Source: an uncultured Roseibium sp. (lineage in GTDB: Bacteria > Pseudomonadota > Alphaproteobacteria > Rhizobiales > Stappiaceae). From it: 64,000 nucleotides of DNA. A model generated the notes under the pieces. That model did not search any database and had not been told where the DNA came from. It saw nothing but the letters and a program-made list of their open reading frames with translations. Below, in pieces: positions 35,806-45,053 of the stretch. The translations under genes and the position numbers were made by a program. Position 1 is the first letter of the stretch, and every line of letters begins with the position of its first letter. The DNA is taken from NCBI RefSeq assembly GCF_963669205.1, contig NZ_OY769915.1:1834001-1898000 (forward strand), read 5' to 3'.

Positions 35806-36332
35806 AGCAGTGCCTCGCCACCGTCTGAATGAGTCCCATGGGGAACGACGGGATTGCGAATGTCGAACACCATGTTGAAGAGATGGAAAATCAGTGTGAG
35901 AGCCATGCCGACGGGCATGGAAGCGTACAAAAGCCCGACAGGCCAATAGAGCACCGTCGTCTTCTGTGCCCAGGTATGAACCGAGATGTTGTATCCGGTG
36001 TAGATCAGGCTCATCAGCAGAATGGCGATGATGACGTCGATGGTGATGGAAAGCACGCGCTGGCCGCGATAGGGCATCAGACGTTCGACGATTTCCGTCA
36101 CGCGCATGTGCGCGCCCCTGGCGACAGCGGCAGCGCAGCCGATGAACGTGCTCCAGAGCAGCAGGAAGCTGGTGACTTCCAGCGACCACGCCAGGTCGAA
36201 GCCGGCAAAACCGCGCAGCGATGCATTGCAGAAAACCAGCGTGACGATGGAAAACCCGCCAAGCATGAGGCACACGTCCACCAGATGGCTGAGCCAGCGC
36301 AGCACAGCCGGATAATGATCTCGGTAATCCAA
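35802..36332 (-). CDS. TRAP transporter small permease DctQ
   Basis: The 176-residue protein has four hydrophobic segments. The family stretch WSLEVTSFLLLWSTFIGCAAAVARGAHMRVTEIVERL is clear. It lies between the binding protein and the large permease in the usual P-Q-M order. Confidence 0.93.
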   Translation of the reverse strand: MDYRDHYPAVLRWLSHLVDVCLMLGGFSIVTLVFCNASLRGFAGFDLAWSLEVTSFLLLWSTFIGCAAAVARGAHMRVTEIVERLMPYRGQRVLSITIDVIIAILLMSLIYTGYNISVHTWAQKTTVLYWPVGLLYASMPVGMALTLIFHLFNMVFDIRNPVVPHGTHSDGGEALL

Positions 36333-36448
36333 GGGACTTCTCTTTTTTGAAAGGAGCCGGAACCGATCCGGTTCCGGCCAGTCAATCTGTCAGGTCATTC
36401 CTGCACGCCATTGCAGCCTGGCGTGCAGGGGATGACCTTCTCGCCTGA

Positions 36449-37462
36449 TCAGTTCTGTGCCGGAAGCGCTTCCCTGATGGCCGCGGCATCGGAAAGGATG
36501 TTGTCGACCGCTTCCGCACCATAGACGTCCTTCGCCTTTGCATAGACCGGCTGGACGGCTTCGCGGAACGGACCGATCTCCGGCACACTGACCTTGGCGC
36601 CTTCCTCGGTCATCTGCGTCAGCTGGCTGTCGACCGAGCTTTTGACGAGATCGCGGCTGAAAGTGGCGGATTCCGCAGCCGCCTTCAGAACGGCTTCCTT
36701 GTCTTCATCGGAGAAGGACTGCCAGGTCTTTTCCGCAATGGTCAGCGGCAGCGGGCTGTAGACGTGCCGGGTCAGCGTGATGTGCGGCGCGACTTCGTAG
36801 AACCGCAAGGAATTGATCGTGTCGACCGGGTTTTCCTGACCGTTCACGATGCCCTGCTGGATGGAGAGATAAACGTCGGTGATCGGCATCACCACCGTCT
36901 GGAAGCCGATCGCTTCCATCGACCAGCGGATCATGTCGTTCGGGAAGACGCGCATTTTCATCGACTCCGCATCGGTCGGCGACGCGAGCGGCTCATTGGT
37001 GGTGAAGCTACGGAAGCCGGCTTCCCAGGTCGACAGGACGCGGAACCCTTTCTCCGGCAGTTTTTCGAACTCGCCCTGCAGCCAGGCCGAATTGTCATAA
37101 AGCTCCCAGCCCTGTTCGTAGGTGTCGACCAGGAATGGCATGGCGGTGAGGTTGAGGGACGGCAGATGCGTTGCATAGCTGCCCGTCGCGGACACGGTGA
37201 AGTCGATGCCGCCAAGCTGCAGAAGTTCGATTGCCTTCGGGTCGTTCGCGAGCTGTCCGGACGGGAAAATCTGCACTTCGTAGCGGCCGTCGGTGTACTC
37301 GGCGACCTTCTCGGCAAACAGCTCCGCGGCCGCCTGGCGCGATCCACCGGGATTGTCGGTGTGGCTGAAGCGCAGCGTTTCAACGGCAAGGGCGCTGCCT
37401 GCGCCGGCAACGATGAGCGCCGCGCTCAAAAACAGGCGGCTCAGGGATTTCTTGTCAAGCAT
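36449..37462 (-). CDS. TRAP transporter solute-binding protein DctP
   Basis: The 337-residue periplasmic protein has a signal peptide (cleavage near GSALA-VE). It carries the DctP features TLRFSHTDNPGGSRQAAAELFAEKV, then GRYEVQIFPSGQLAND. The conserved Arg that binds the ligand carboxylate is in KMRVFPND. ATG 37462 follows GGAGGAG. It is the first gene of the acid-sugar operon, divergent from the Gfo/Idh gene. Confidence 0.93.
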   Translation of the reverse strand: MLDKKSLSRLFLSAALIVAGAGSALAVETLRFSHTDNPGGSRQAAAELFAEKVAEYTDGRYEVQIFPSGQLANDPKAIELLQLGGIDFTVSATGSYATHLPSLNLTAMPFLVDTYEQGWELYDNSAWLQGEFEKLPEKGFRVLSTWEAGFRSFTTNEPLASPTDAESMKMRVFPNDMIRWSMEAIGFQTVVMPITDVYLSIQQGIVNGQENPVDTINSLRFYEVAPHITLTRHVYSPLPLTIAEKTWQSFSDEDKEAVLKAAAESATFSRDLVKSSVDSQLTQMTEEGAKVSVPEIGPFREAVQPVYAKAKDVYGAEAVDNILSDAAAIREALPAQN

Positions 37463-37512
37463 TGGGTCTCCTCCCACGATCGGATTTAAGATCGTATCAA
37501 TTTACACATTTG

Positions 37513-37528
37513 TTTGCGTATACGTAAT
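37513..37528. promoter_or_regulatory. GntR-type operator candidate
   Basis: TTTGCGTATACGTAAT contains the perfect palindrome CGTATACG and resembles FadR-subfamily GntR sites built on a GTATAC centre. It lies between the divergent dctP and Gfo/Idh genes, and a GntR-FCD regulator is encoded two genes away. Confidence 0.55.
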
Positions 37529-37648
37529 TCAATCCCTTGTCAACTTGGCCCGGCTCCCCTATCACGAAGGGCAACAGGCCGGTGCCGGAACATCGGGCAG
37601 CGGCTCAAAAGAACTGCTAGAAAGACTCGTCTGAAGGGGATTGAATCG

Positions 37649-38686
37649 ATGGTGGAAGGCACGGACACCTTACGCGTCGCCTGCTTGGGGGCCGGCTATT
37701 TCGCACGGTTTCACTATGAAGCCTGGCGGAGACTGCAAAGGGTGAGGCTTGTCGGTGCGTGTGACCGGGACCCTGAAAAGGCAAAGGCGACGGGCCTGAC
37801 CGCATTCGAGGATCTGGACACCATGCTCAAGATGGCCACTCCTGACCTGCTCGACATCATCACGCCGCCGCCGACCCACCTGCCGGCAATCACGGCCGCG
37901 ATTTCAAAGGGTGTCAGGACGATCATCTGCCAGAAACCGTTTTGCACGTCGCTGTCCGAAGCGCGCGAGGCGGCAGATCTCGCCGAAAAGGCGGGTGTCG
38001 TGCTGGTGGTCCACGAGAATTTCCGCTTCCAGCCCTGGTATCGTGCGATCAGGCAGGCGCTTGACGAAAACCTGATCGGAGACCTTCTCCAGCTTACGTT
38101 CCGGCTCCGCACCGGCGACGGGCAGGGGCCGGAGGCCTACCTCGACCGGCAGCCCTATTTTCAGACAATGCCGAAACTTCTGATCCACGAAACCGGCGTT
38201 CACTGGGTCGACACCTTCCGCTATCTCCTGGGAGAGCCTGAGGCCGTTTACGCCGACCTTCGAAAACTCAATCCGGTCATCGCCGGAGAGGACGCCGGTT
38301 ATTTTGTCTTCGACTATGCCAATGGCGTGCGTGCGCTTTTCGACGGCAACCGGCTCCTGGATCATGCAGCGGAAAACTGCAGGACAACCCTGGGCGAAGC
38401 ACTCGTTGAAGGCACCCGCGGAACCCTGACGCTTGCCGGAGATGGTTCTGTCGGTTTGCGCCATTTTGGATCGCTGGAAGACAGTGTCCTGCTTCCGGCA
38501 AGGGAATGGGAAGGTTTCGGCGGTGACTGCGTCAAGAATCTCATCTGTCACGTGGTTGACGGGGTGCTGGACGGCAAACCCTTGGAAAATGAGGCAAGTG
38601 ACTATCTGAAGGTAATTGCGATAGAACAGGCGATCTATGAGTCTGACCGGCTGGGTCAGAAGATCCGGGAGTTTGCCGTTGCTTGA
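37649..38686 (+). CDS. Gfo/Idh/MocA family oxidoreductase
   Basis: The 345-residue enzyme has a Rossmann start (RVACLGAGYFARFHYEAW), the family motif TIICQKPFCTSLSEA with the active-site Lys, and a C-terminal ETGVHWVDTFRYLLGEPEA with Asp and His. ATG 37649 follows AAGGGGA by eight bases. It is divergent from the TRAP/acid-sugar operon, so it is a candidate for the first oxidation of the imported acid. Its 3' end overlaps the GntR gene by 50 bases. Confidence 0.88.
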   Translation: MVEGTDTLRVACLGAGYFARFHYEAWRRLQRVRLVGACDRDPEKAKATGLTAFEDLDTMLKMATPDLLDIITPPPTHLPAITAAISKGVRTIICQKPFCTSLSEAREAADLAEKAGVVLVVHENFRFQPWYRAIRQALDENLIGDLLQLTFRLRTGDGQGPEAYLDRQPYFQTMPKLLIHETGVHWVDTFRYLLGEPEAVYADLRKLNPVIAGEDAGYFVFDYANGVRALFDGNRLLDHAAENCRTTLGEALVEGTRGTLTLAGDGSVGLRHFGSLEDSVLLPAREWEGFGGDCVKNLICHVVDGVLDGKPLENEASDYLKVIAIEQAIYESDRLGQKIREFAVA

Positions 38687-39353
38687 AGCACCGAAGCCGA
38701 AGACGATCACGACACAGGCAATGGAGCAGATCCGTCAACTGATCTTCGATGGTGAACTTGCAGCTGGATCCGATCATCTGGAAAGCGAGCTTGCCGGCCG
38801 TCTCGGCATGTCGCGCACGCCGGTCCGGGAGGCGACGCTGATGCTGGCCCAGCAGGGGCTTCTTGAAGTCCGCCCGAGAAAGGGTGTCCGGATTGCAACG
38901 CTGTCCCTGAAGGACATGGAAGAGATTTATGCCGTCCTGACCGAACTTGAGAGCCTGGCTGCCGAAGAAGCAGCGGAAAGGAACTATTCCGAAGGCGCAC
39001 TCGCGACCCTCAAGCAATCTATCGAGGCGATGGAAACCGCGCTGGAGCAACAGGACCGGGAGGCCTGGGCCGTCGCGGACAATGCCTTCCACGAGGAACT
39101 TGTGAGGCTCGGCGGCAATTCCAGGGTGGAGGCCATCGTGGCGATGATGGCGAACCAGGTCCGGCGCGCGCGCGCCATGACCCTGTTCATCCGCCCGTTG
39201 CCGGTCAAGTCGAACGAAGACCATCGCGCGGTCTATGACGCGATACGGCAGGGCAACCCGGCTCTTGCGCGCGAACGCCACCGCAATCACCGCCGCGATG
39301 CGCGTGAGGTTCTGATAGATCTTCTCAAGAAGCACAAGCTGTTTCAGCTCTAA
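38637..39353 (+). CDS. GntR family (FCD domain) transcriptional regulator
   Basis: The 238-residue protein has a winged HTH (ESELAGRLGMSRTPVREATLML) and an all-helical FCD ligand domain with Asp/His metal ligands (DNAFHEELVRLG, SNEDHRAVYDAI). It probably controls the divergent acid-sugar operon in response to an acidic ligand. The start at ATG 38637 overlaps the previous gene by 50 bases; a TTG at 38679 after GGGAG is an alternative. Confidence 0.9.
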   Translation: MSLTGWVRRSGSLPLLEAPKPKTITTQAMEQIRQLIFDGELAAGSDHLESELAGRLGMSRTPVREATLMLAQQGLLEVRPRKGVRIATLSLKDMEEIYAVLTELESLAAEEAAERNYSEGALATLKQSIEAMETALEQQDREAWAVADNAFHEELVRLGGNSRVEAIVAMMANQVRRARAMTLFIRPLPVKSNEDHRAVYDAIRQGNPALARERHRNHRRDAREVLIDLLKKHKLFQL

Positions 39354-39632
39354 ATCCATGGAGCCACATGGCCCGTTTCGCGTCAACGACTGACCGCTCA
39401 AACACGGGCGGCGCAACCGCGACAAAGCAAATAGTCAGATAAAGTTCCGAAGCGGAAAATATCTAACCTTTGATTTTAAATAAGAAAAACACTCTCCGTT
39501 TCGCTACACCTGAAGTCGGATTTTGTTCCGAAAATTTAATGTAATAATTTTTGAGGGAATACTTTTTTGCGCCTTATTCTCACGTAAACGTGATCGGTGA
39601 TTGTTGAAAAGCCGAAAATAAGGGCAGTAATC

Positions 39633-41264
39633 ATGGCCGTATCATCTGCACGTCAAACTGGCATTCTCTGGATATTGCTAACGATCGGAACCTCCGCAAC
39701 GAGCCTGGCCGAGGCACCCGAGAAACTCGACCAGTCTGTTCTGAACGAGAAGGTGAAGGAGGACCCCGGGGCGGCCTTCATCGATGCCTTCGATGCGGGG
39801 GATGAGTTGACGGAGGCGTCCTTCACGCTGGAGCGCGGTGTCGGCGCCAAGGTCTCTCAGGACGGCCACCGTTTCACGCGCATGCCCCGGGCGGATCTCG
39901 ATGCCTTTGGCGAGTGGACCAACCATCTGCCGAAGAGAGAGGCCGGCCCGGTCGCCCAGTCCTGCATCTCGTGCCACTCCGCGCCCTATGCCAACGGGGC
40001 CGGTCCGAACCCGCTCAACGCCATTGTTGATCCATTGCATTCGGGTGACCCCGCAAAGTATCTCCATCGCAACACGCCGCACCTGTTTGCGCTCGGTGCG
40101 GTCCAGCGCATTGCAGAGGAAATGACGGCCGAACTGAAAGCCGCGGAGGCGAAACTTGAAGCGGAAGCCTGCAAGCTCAACGACCGCGTGTCCGCGCCGC
40201 TTGCCGCCAAGAGCGTTGAATTCGGCACGCTTTCTGCCAAACCGATGCTCAGCCCGGAAACCGGAACATGCGTCGCGGACTATGACCGCAGTGGCGTCGA
40301 GGGCGTTGACGAGGACCTTGTCGTCAGGATGTTCGGCTGGAAGGGATCGCACGCCACCTTGCGCGCCTTCACGCGCCACGCGGCGCATAACGAACTCGGC
40401 ATGCAGGCAGAAGAACTCGTGGGAAGCCATGACGGTGATCATGATGGCGTGACCAACGAGTTGTCTGTCGGAGACCTCACGGCACTGACCATCTACATGG
40501 CCGCGCTGGAACGCCCGGTGTCCAGGCTGGAACTCCATCGCCACGGAATTCTGCAGCTTGAGCCGGCAGAAAGGGCGCAGATCGAACTGGGTGAGCAGAA
40601 GCTCGTCGAAGCGAAATGCACAACGTGCCACATGCCCGTCATGAGCGTGTCCACGCCGATTTTCAGCGAGCCGAGCTTGCAGGAAGGCTTTCGGGAGGCT
40701 GTGTTTCCGTCAGGCCAGAAAACGGCGGATGCGGGGCTCGCGGCCGATACGGCCATCTGGTTCGACCTGACCAGCGATTCGCCGAACAATCATGTCGAGC
40801 TTCCGGGCGGCAAGGTCGTTAATCTGGGTGCGTTCCCGAAGGCGGAAGATGGATCTGCGCTGGTTGCCTGGTATTCCGATTTCAAGCGTCACGACATGGG
40901 CGAAAAGCTTGCCGACCCCGTCGACGTGCACGGGTTTGGTGCGTCTGTCTGGCCGACGGCGTCCTTGGCAGGCGTCGGCTCGACCGGTCCCTGGCTGCAC
41001 GATGGCAATGCAACGACGCTTGAAGATGCCATCCTGGCCCATGGCGGCGAGGCAGAGGAAAGCCGTCTGGCTTATGAAGCCCTGCCTGAGGAAGACCGCG
41101 CGGCGCTGATCGCCTTCCTGGAAAACCTGATCCTGATCGATCTCGACCCGGAAGAAGAAGAGGAGGAGCACACCTCATTGGACGCCGCGCCGGGCGTCGT
41201 CCGCAAAGCCGCGCTGGAGGTGAACGCCATTCCGCCCGTGAAACCGGCCGCGCAGCTGCGTTGA
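39633..41264 (+). CDS. diheme c-type oxidoreductase, DHOR/peroxidase-like
   Basis: The 543-residue exported protein has a signal peptide (ILWILLTIGTSATSLA) and two heme motifs, CISCH at 111-115 and CTTCH near 329. The order and size match the di-heme oxidoreductase (putative thiol oxidoreductase/peroxidase) family. A DGDHDGVTNEL stretch could bind calcium. The tail contains a run of acidic residues (DPEEEEEEH). ATG 39633 follows AAGGGCAG. A clear intrinsic terminator ends the single-gene unit. Confidence 0.85.
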   Translation: MAVSSARQTGILWILLTIGTSATSLAEAPEKLDQSVLNEKVKEDPGAAFIDAFDAGDELTEASFTLERGVGAKVSQDGHRFTRMPRADLDAFGEWTNHLPKREAGPVAQSCISCHSAPYANGAGPNPLNAIVDPLHSGDPAKYLHRNTPHLFALGAVQRIAEEMTAELKAAEAKLEAEACKLNDRVSAPLAAKSVEFGTLSAKPMLSPETGTCVADYDRSGVEGVDEDLVVRMFGWKGSHATLRAFTRHAAHNELGMQAEELVGSHDGDHDGVTNELSVGDLTALTIYMAALERPVSRLELHRHGILQLEPAERAQIELGEQKLVEAKCTTCHMPVMSVSTPIFSEPSLQEGFREAVFPSGQKTADAGLAADTAIWFDLTSDSPNNHVELPGGKVVNLGAFPKAEDGSALVAWYSDFKRHDMGEKLADPVDVHGFGASVWPTASLAGVGSTGPWLHDGNATTLEDAILAHGGEAEESRLAYEALPEEDRAALIAFLENLILIDLDPEEEEEEHTSLDAAPGVVRKAALEVNAIPPVKPAAQLR

Positions 41265-41268
41265 CATG

Positions 41269-41300
41269 CATGTGCCCGCAACGCGGGCACATGTTTTTTT
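41269..41300 (+). terminator. intrinsic terminator after the diheme gene
   Basis: CATGTGCCCGC at 41269-41279 pairs perfectly with GCGGGCACATG at 41283-41293, a 3-base loop, followed by seven T. Confidence 0.92.
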
Positions 41301-41363
41301 GAATAAAAGGGTCAGCCTCTTTCGAAGAACGGGCGGCACGGCTCTGTGCCTGCCGCCCATCCC

Positions 41364-41470
41364 TCGAGACAGCGCTTTCCGCGCTATCCGCCCTGCCAGG
41401 TCCTGATCGCCTCGATCGGATAGAGCAGCATGATGAAATTGAGCGTGAGATTGTCCCGGATCACCCAGAG
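41364..41470. repeat. 107-bp duplication copy 1 (UPF0314 3' end)
   Basis: Collinear without gaps with 41741-41847, including the same distance on both sides of the stop codon. The copies differ at about a dozen bases. Confidence 0.85.
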
Positions 41471-41475
41471 TGCGC
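41384..41475 (-). pseudogene. 3' fragment of a second UPF0314 gene
   Basis: On the minus strand it encodes the C-terminal residues VIRDNLTLNFIMLLYPIEAI then RTWQGG and a TAG stop. This is almost the same as the intact gene 377 bases downstream, with two conservative changes. The similarity ends upstream of position 41470, so it is a relic of a duplication. Confidence 0.75.
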
Positions 41476-41740
41476 GTTGCGCGCCGATCCGGAATCCGGA
41501 GGCACTTCGCGCCGAAGGCGCCGCCGTTTACGGTCGTGTGCCGTTTGTGTTCGCTTCGCTTGACCCAGATGTCTGGATTCCAGATCATCGTTCGGCTTCG
41601 CCTCACTTGTCTGGAATGACGGCGAAAGAACGTCTCATCTCCACGCCTTACCGCGCGCGAACAACATCCTCATCCTGAGGAAGGCCGGAGGCCTGTCTCG
41701 AAGGATGGGCCAAACACGCTCCGGTCTCGCTGCTCATCCT
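41476..41740. repeat. repeat-rich intergenic DNA
   Basis: No gene is seen. It contains a bipartite palindromic element (GGATTCCAGATC at 41572 and TCTGGAATGAC near 41609) and an inverted pair, CTGTCTCGAAGGATG near 41693 and CATCCTTCGAGACAG near 41734. The second pair abuts the duplicated 107-bp segment, as if the repeats mediated the duplication. Confidence 0.6.
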
Positions 41741-41847
41741 TCGAGACAGCGCTTTCCGCGCTATCCGCCCTGCCAGGTCCTGATCGCCTCGATGGGATAG
41801 ACAAGCATGATGACATTGAGGGTCAGGTTGTCGCGGATCACCCAGAG
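41741..41847. repeat. 107-bp duplication copy 2 (UPF0314 3' end)
   Basis: This is the copy that forms the functional 3' end of the gene at 41761-42315. Confidence 0.85.
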
Positions 41848-42315
41848 CGCCAGCAGCTCGAAGATGACGGCAACGAGGATCGTCACCCAGACGGGTACGC
41901 GCCACGCGAAGAAGAACCCGGCCAGCATCCAGATGATGTCGAAGACGGAGTTGAGCACGCTGTCACCGGTATAACCGACCGCAATGGTCGCCTCGCGGTA
42001 CCGGTCGATGATCCAGGGACTGTTTTCGGCGACCTCCCACGCCGCTTCCAGAAAGATCGCCCCGAGCGCGCGCTCGCAGACCGTGTTGCGCCGGAACAGG
42101 AGCCAGAGCACCCAGTAGAAAATGAAGCCGTGAATGATATGGGAGAACGTGTACCAGTCGGCGATATGCTGGGACGAGCCGGCAAGATCGTCCGCCGGTG
42201 TCCAGAAGAGAACATAGCCGCAGTCACAGATCGGAATGCGGCCCATCGCCAGCAGGATGACAGCCGTTGCGACGATCATCAGAAGGCCGATGATCAGGCA
42301 TTTTTTGTTGCTCAA
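41761..42315 (-). CDS. UPF0314 (DUF2585) membrane protein
   Basis: The 184-residue protein has four hydrophobic segments and the conserved cores SQHIADWYTFSHIIHGFIFYW and LEAAWEVAENSPWIIDRYR. It matches the DUF2585 family of alphaproteobacteria, whose function is unknown. TTG 42315 (LSNKKC) is preferred because GGGAGAA lies six bases before it; upstream in-frame codons give an atypical Arg-rich leader. Confidence 0.85.
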   Translation of the reverse strand: MSNKKCLIIGLLMIVATAVILLAMGRIPICDCGYVLFWTPADDLAGSSQHIADWYTFSHIIHGFIFYWVLWLLFRRNTVCERALGAIFLEAAWEVAENSPWIIDRYREATIAVGYTGDSVLNSVFDIIWMLAGFFFAWRVPVWVTILVAVIFELLALWVIRDNLTLNVIMLVYPIEAIRTWQGG

Positions 42316-42497
42316 ACGTTTCTCCCGTGATCGCTGGCGCCTGCGGCGATTCTTTGCTGGAAAATCGCCGCTATTCCCTCTATGACCTTGCGCCAACGAA
42401 ACATCAATCCGTCCGGCCACCAAGAGTGTTGTTGCGCACCGGTTTCAACCGTCGCGATTGCGCAGCCGCTACCGGATCAACGGACCAGGAGACCTTC

Positions 42498-44099
42498 ATG
42501 TCTGGCCTCAACGGTGCGGCGCCGTTTCAAGCACGGCGTACGTTTGCAATCATTTCCCACCCGGATGCGGGCAAGACGACCTTGACCGAAAAGCTGCTCT
42601 TGTCGGGCGGGGCGATCCGGGCCGCCGGGCAGGTAAGGGCGCGCGGCGAGCGCCGCCGGGCGCGCTCCGACTGGATGAAGATCGAGCAGGAACGCGGCAT
42701 CTCCGTTTCGTCCTCGGTCATGACCTTCGAGCGCAAGGGCATCGTCTACAATCTGCTCGACACGCCGGGCCACGAGGACTTTTCCGAAGACACCTACCGC
42801 ACGCTGACCGCCGTGGACGCGGCGATCATGGTGATCGACGCCGCCAAGGGCATCGAGACGCAGACCCGCAAGCTGTTCGAGGTCTGCCGCCTGCGCGATA
42901 TTCCGATCATCACCTTCGTCAACAAGATCGACCGGGAAGGCCGTCACGCGCTGGAGATCCTGGACGAGGTGCAGGAAGCGCTCGCGCTTGACGTCTCGCC
43001 CCAGACCTGGCCGGTCGGCATGGGCTCCGACTTCTTCGGCGTCTATGACTGGCAGCAGAAGAAGTTCCACACCTCCGAGGGCGAGCGCGGCGGGCCGTAC
43101 GCTGAGACAAAGAATGTCACCGGTCTTGAGGACGAGGTGCTCACGGGCACCGTTTTCGACCGGATCATGGAGGAACTTACCGAAAATGTGGAACTCGGTG
43201 CGGAAGGCTATGCCGAATTCGACAAGGAGAGCTTTCTCGAGGGCCATCTGACCCCGGTCTTCTTCGGCTCGGCGCTTCGCGACTACGGCATCGAGGAAGT
43301 GCTCGACTTCATCGCCGACAATGCCCCGGCACCGCATTCCCAGCCGGCCACCGGCGGACGCACGATCATGCCGGAAGAGGACAAGGTCACCGGCTTCGTC
43401 TTCAAGGTGCAGGCCAACATGGACCCCAAGCACCGCGACCGGATCGCCTTCGTGCGCCTGTGTTCGGGCACCTTCAAGCGCGGCATGAAGCTGAAACATG
43501 TGCGCGCCAACAAGCAGATCGCCGTGTCCGCGCCGATCTTCTTCTTTGCCGAGGAACGCGAGATCGCCGATCTGGCCTATCCGGGCGACGTCATCGGCGT
43601 GCCCAACCACGGCCAGCTTCGTGTCGGCGACACATTGACCGAAGGCGAGAACATCCACGTCACCGGCCTTCCGGCCTTCGCGCCGGAAATCCTGCGCCGC
43701 GTACGCCTGTCCGACACCATGCGCGTCAAGCAGATGCGCCAGGGCCTGCAGGACCTCGCCGAGGAAGGGCTCGTGCAGATCTTCAAGCCTGATCTTGGCT
43801 CCAACTGGATCGTCGGTGTGGTCGGTGCCCTGCAGCTCGACGTCGTTGTCGACCGGCTGAAGGCGGAATACGGCACCGAGATCGGTTTCGAGACCGTTCC
43901 CTACAACACCGCCCGCTGGATCGAGACCGACAGCCAGACGCTCCAGAAGATCATCGAAGGCCACCGCATGTCGGTCGCCAACGATCGCGACGACAAGCCG
44001 GTGTTCCTGTTCAAGAACGCCTGGGAAATCGGTCATGTCACCGAGAAATTCCCCGATGTGACCTTCCGCGAAACCCGCGAGATCGTCTACGAGGCGTAA
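42498..44099 (+). CDS. prfC: peptide chain release factor 3
   Basis: The 533-residue translational GTPase matches RF3 in length. G1 is AIISHPDAGKTTLTEK, G2 lies in RGISVSSSVMTF, G3 is LLDTPGHEDFSEDTYR and G4 is TFVNKIDREGR. The RF3 domain III sequence (GRTFKRGMKLKHVR-like and LYPGDVIG-like stretches) follows. It recycles RF1/RF2 from ribosomes. ATG 42498 has CAGGAGA upstream; an open frame upstream to 42327 has no conserved sequence. Confidence 0.97.
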   Translation: MSGLNGAAPFQARRTFAIISHPDAGKTTLTEKLLLSGGAIRAAGQVRARGERRRARSDWMKIEQERGISVSSSVMTFERKGIVYNLLDTPGHEDFSEDTYRTLTAVDAAIMVIDAAKGIETQTRKLFEVCRLRDIPIITFVNKIDREGRHALEILDEVQEALALDVSPQTWPVGMGSDFFGVYDWQQKKFHTSEGERGGPYAETKNVTGLEDEVLTGTVFDRIMEELTENVELGAEGYAEFDKESFLEGHLTPVFFGSALRDYGIEEVLDFIADNAPAPHSQPATGGRTIMPEEDKVTGFVFKVQANMDPKHRDRIAFVRLCSGTFKRGMKLKHVRANKQIAVSAPIFFFAEEREIADLAYPGDVIGVPNHGQLRVGDTLTEGENIHVTGLPAFAPEILRRVRLSDTMRVKQMRQGLQDLAEEGLVQIFKPDLGSNWIVGVVGALQLDVVVDRLKAEYGTEIGFETVPYNTARWIETDSQTLQKIIEGHRMSVANDRDDKPVFLFKNAWEIGHVTEKFPDVTFRETREIVYEA

Positions 44100-44115
44100 C
44101 GTTGCCGATCCGCCG

Positions 44116-44583
44116 ATGACCTGCGACCTCAGACCGCTGACACCAGCTGACCTGGACCTGATCTGCCGACAGCGCAACGACATGTTTCGCTCGATGGACC
44201 TGGCCGAAGACCTGATCGCCCGGATGGAATCCACATTCCGCGCATGGCTTCGGGACCGGCTCGGTGACGGGACCTATTTCGGGTTTGTCGCCGACCTGGA
44301 CAATCGTCCCGTCGGCGGCATCGGTCTGATGGAGATCGAGTTTCCGCCTCATCCGGCCCATCCCCAATCCACCAGGCGGGGACGTATTCTGAACCTTTTC
44401 GTGGAGCCCGAGGTGCGGGGGCAGGGCATAGCCCGGCAACTGATGCAGGCAGCCGAGGGCGAATTCAGGAATCGCGGTCTAACCTATGCCGTACTCCACG
44501 CTACAGACATGTCCCGTCCGCTCTACGAACAGGACGGCTGGCGGGGGACGGCTGAAATGGACAAGGTTCTGGCACCGGAGTGA
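44116..44583 (+). CDS. GNAT family N-acetyltransferase
   Basis: The 155-residue protein has the acetyl-CoA motif VEPEVRGQGIARQLM (R-x-x-G-x-G/A) preceded by the beta strand ILNLFV and followed by AVLHATDMSRPLYEQDGW. It lies 16 bases after prfC, probably cotranscribed. The substrate is unknown. Confidence 0.88.
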   Translation: MTCDLRPLTPADLDLICRQRNDMFRSMDLAEDLIARMESTFRAWLRDRLGDGTYFGFVADLDNRPVGGIGLMEIEFPPHPAHPQSTRRGRILNLFVEPEVRGQGIARQLMQAAEGEFRNRGLTYAVLHATDMSRPLYEQDGWRGTAEMDKVLAPE

Positions 44584-44687
44584 TGTCTCTCCGGCTTCAG
44601 TGCCCAAAGAACCGCTGGCATCCCGCGCTGGCGCAGTCGTCTATCGGAAACCCTGGAGCGAGCTGGAGCCACTGATTTCCAATTTCT

Positions 44688-44803
44688 TGTCATCCCCGCG
44701 AAGGCAGGGATCCAGTACTCCAGGTGGCCCGAGGCTGTAAGAAGAAGGAGAAACAGGTGGTTCCTGGGTCCGGCCTTCCGCTGCGCTCCAGCCGGAATGA
44801 CGA
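44688..44803. repeat. bipartite extragenic palindromic element
   Basis: The left half is TCATCCCCGCGAAGGCAGGGATCC, here split as TCATCCCCGCG/AAGGCAGGGATCC. The right half is CCGGCCTTCCGCTGCGC then TCCAGCCGGAATGAC. The two halves are separate hairpins facing each other. Confidence 0.7.
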
Positions 44804-45053
44804 GTTCATAGACTGGGATCGCCTCGCTAGATCAATTCCGAGTTAAACCGGACAGCAGTGGGCTTGATCATGGCATCCGTTCCAATGGTTTTGTTTTCAC
44901 AAGATGGGCGCTTCCAGCGTGAAACGGCGCGGAATGGATTGCCAGATCAGGTCCACTGCTGTCCGGTTTGGAAACTACTGCCGAACTTATGTCGTTGAAA
45001 AAGCGGCATAGTTCCGTGCGGCGCCAAATCGGGATACGGAATTGTTCCCCCGA

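Noticed and set aside
42477..44234. 585-codon minus-strand frame opposite prfC
   Set aside because: It is the antisense of a highly conserved, codon-biased GTPase gene and resembles no family.
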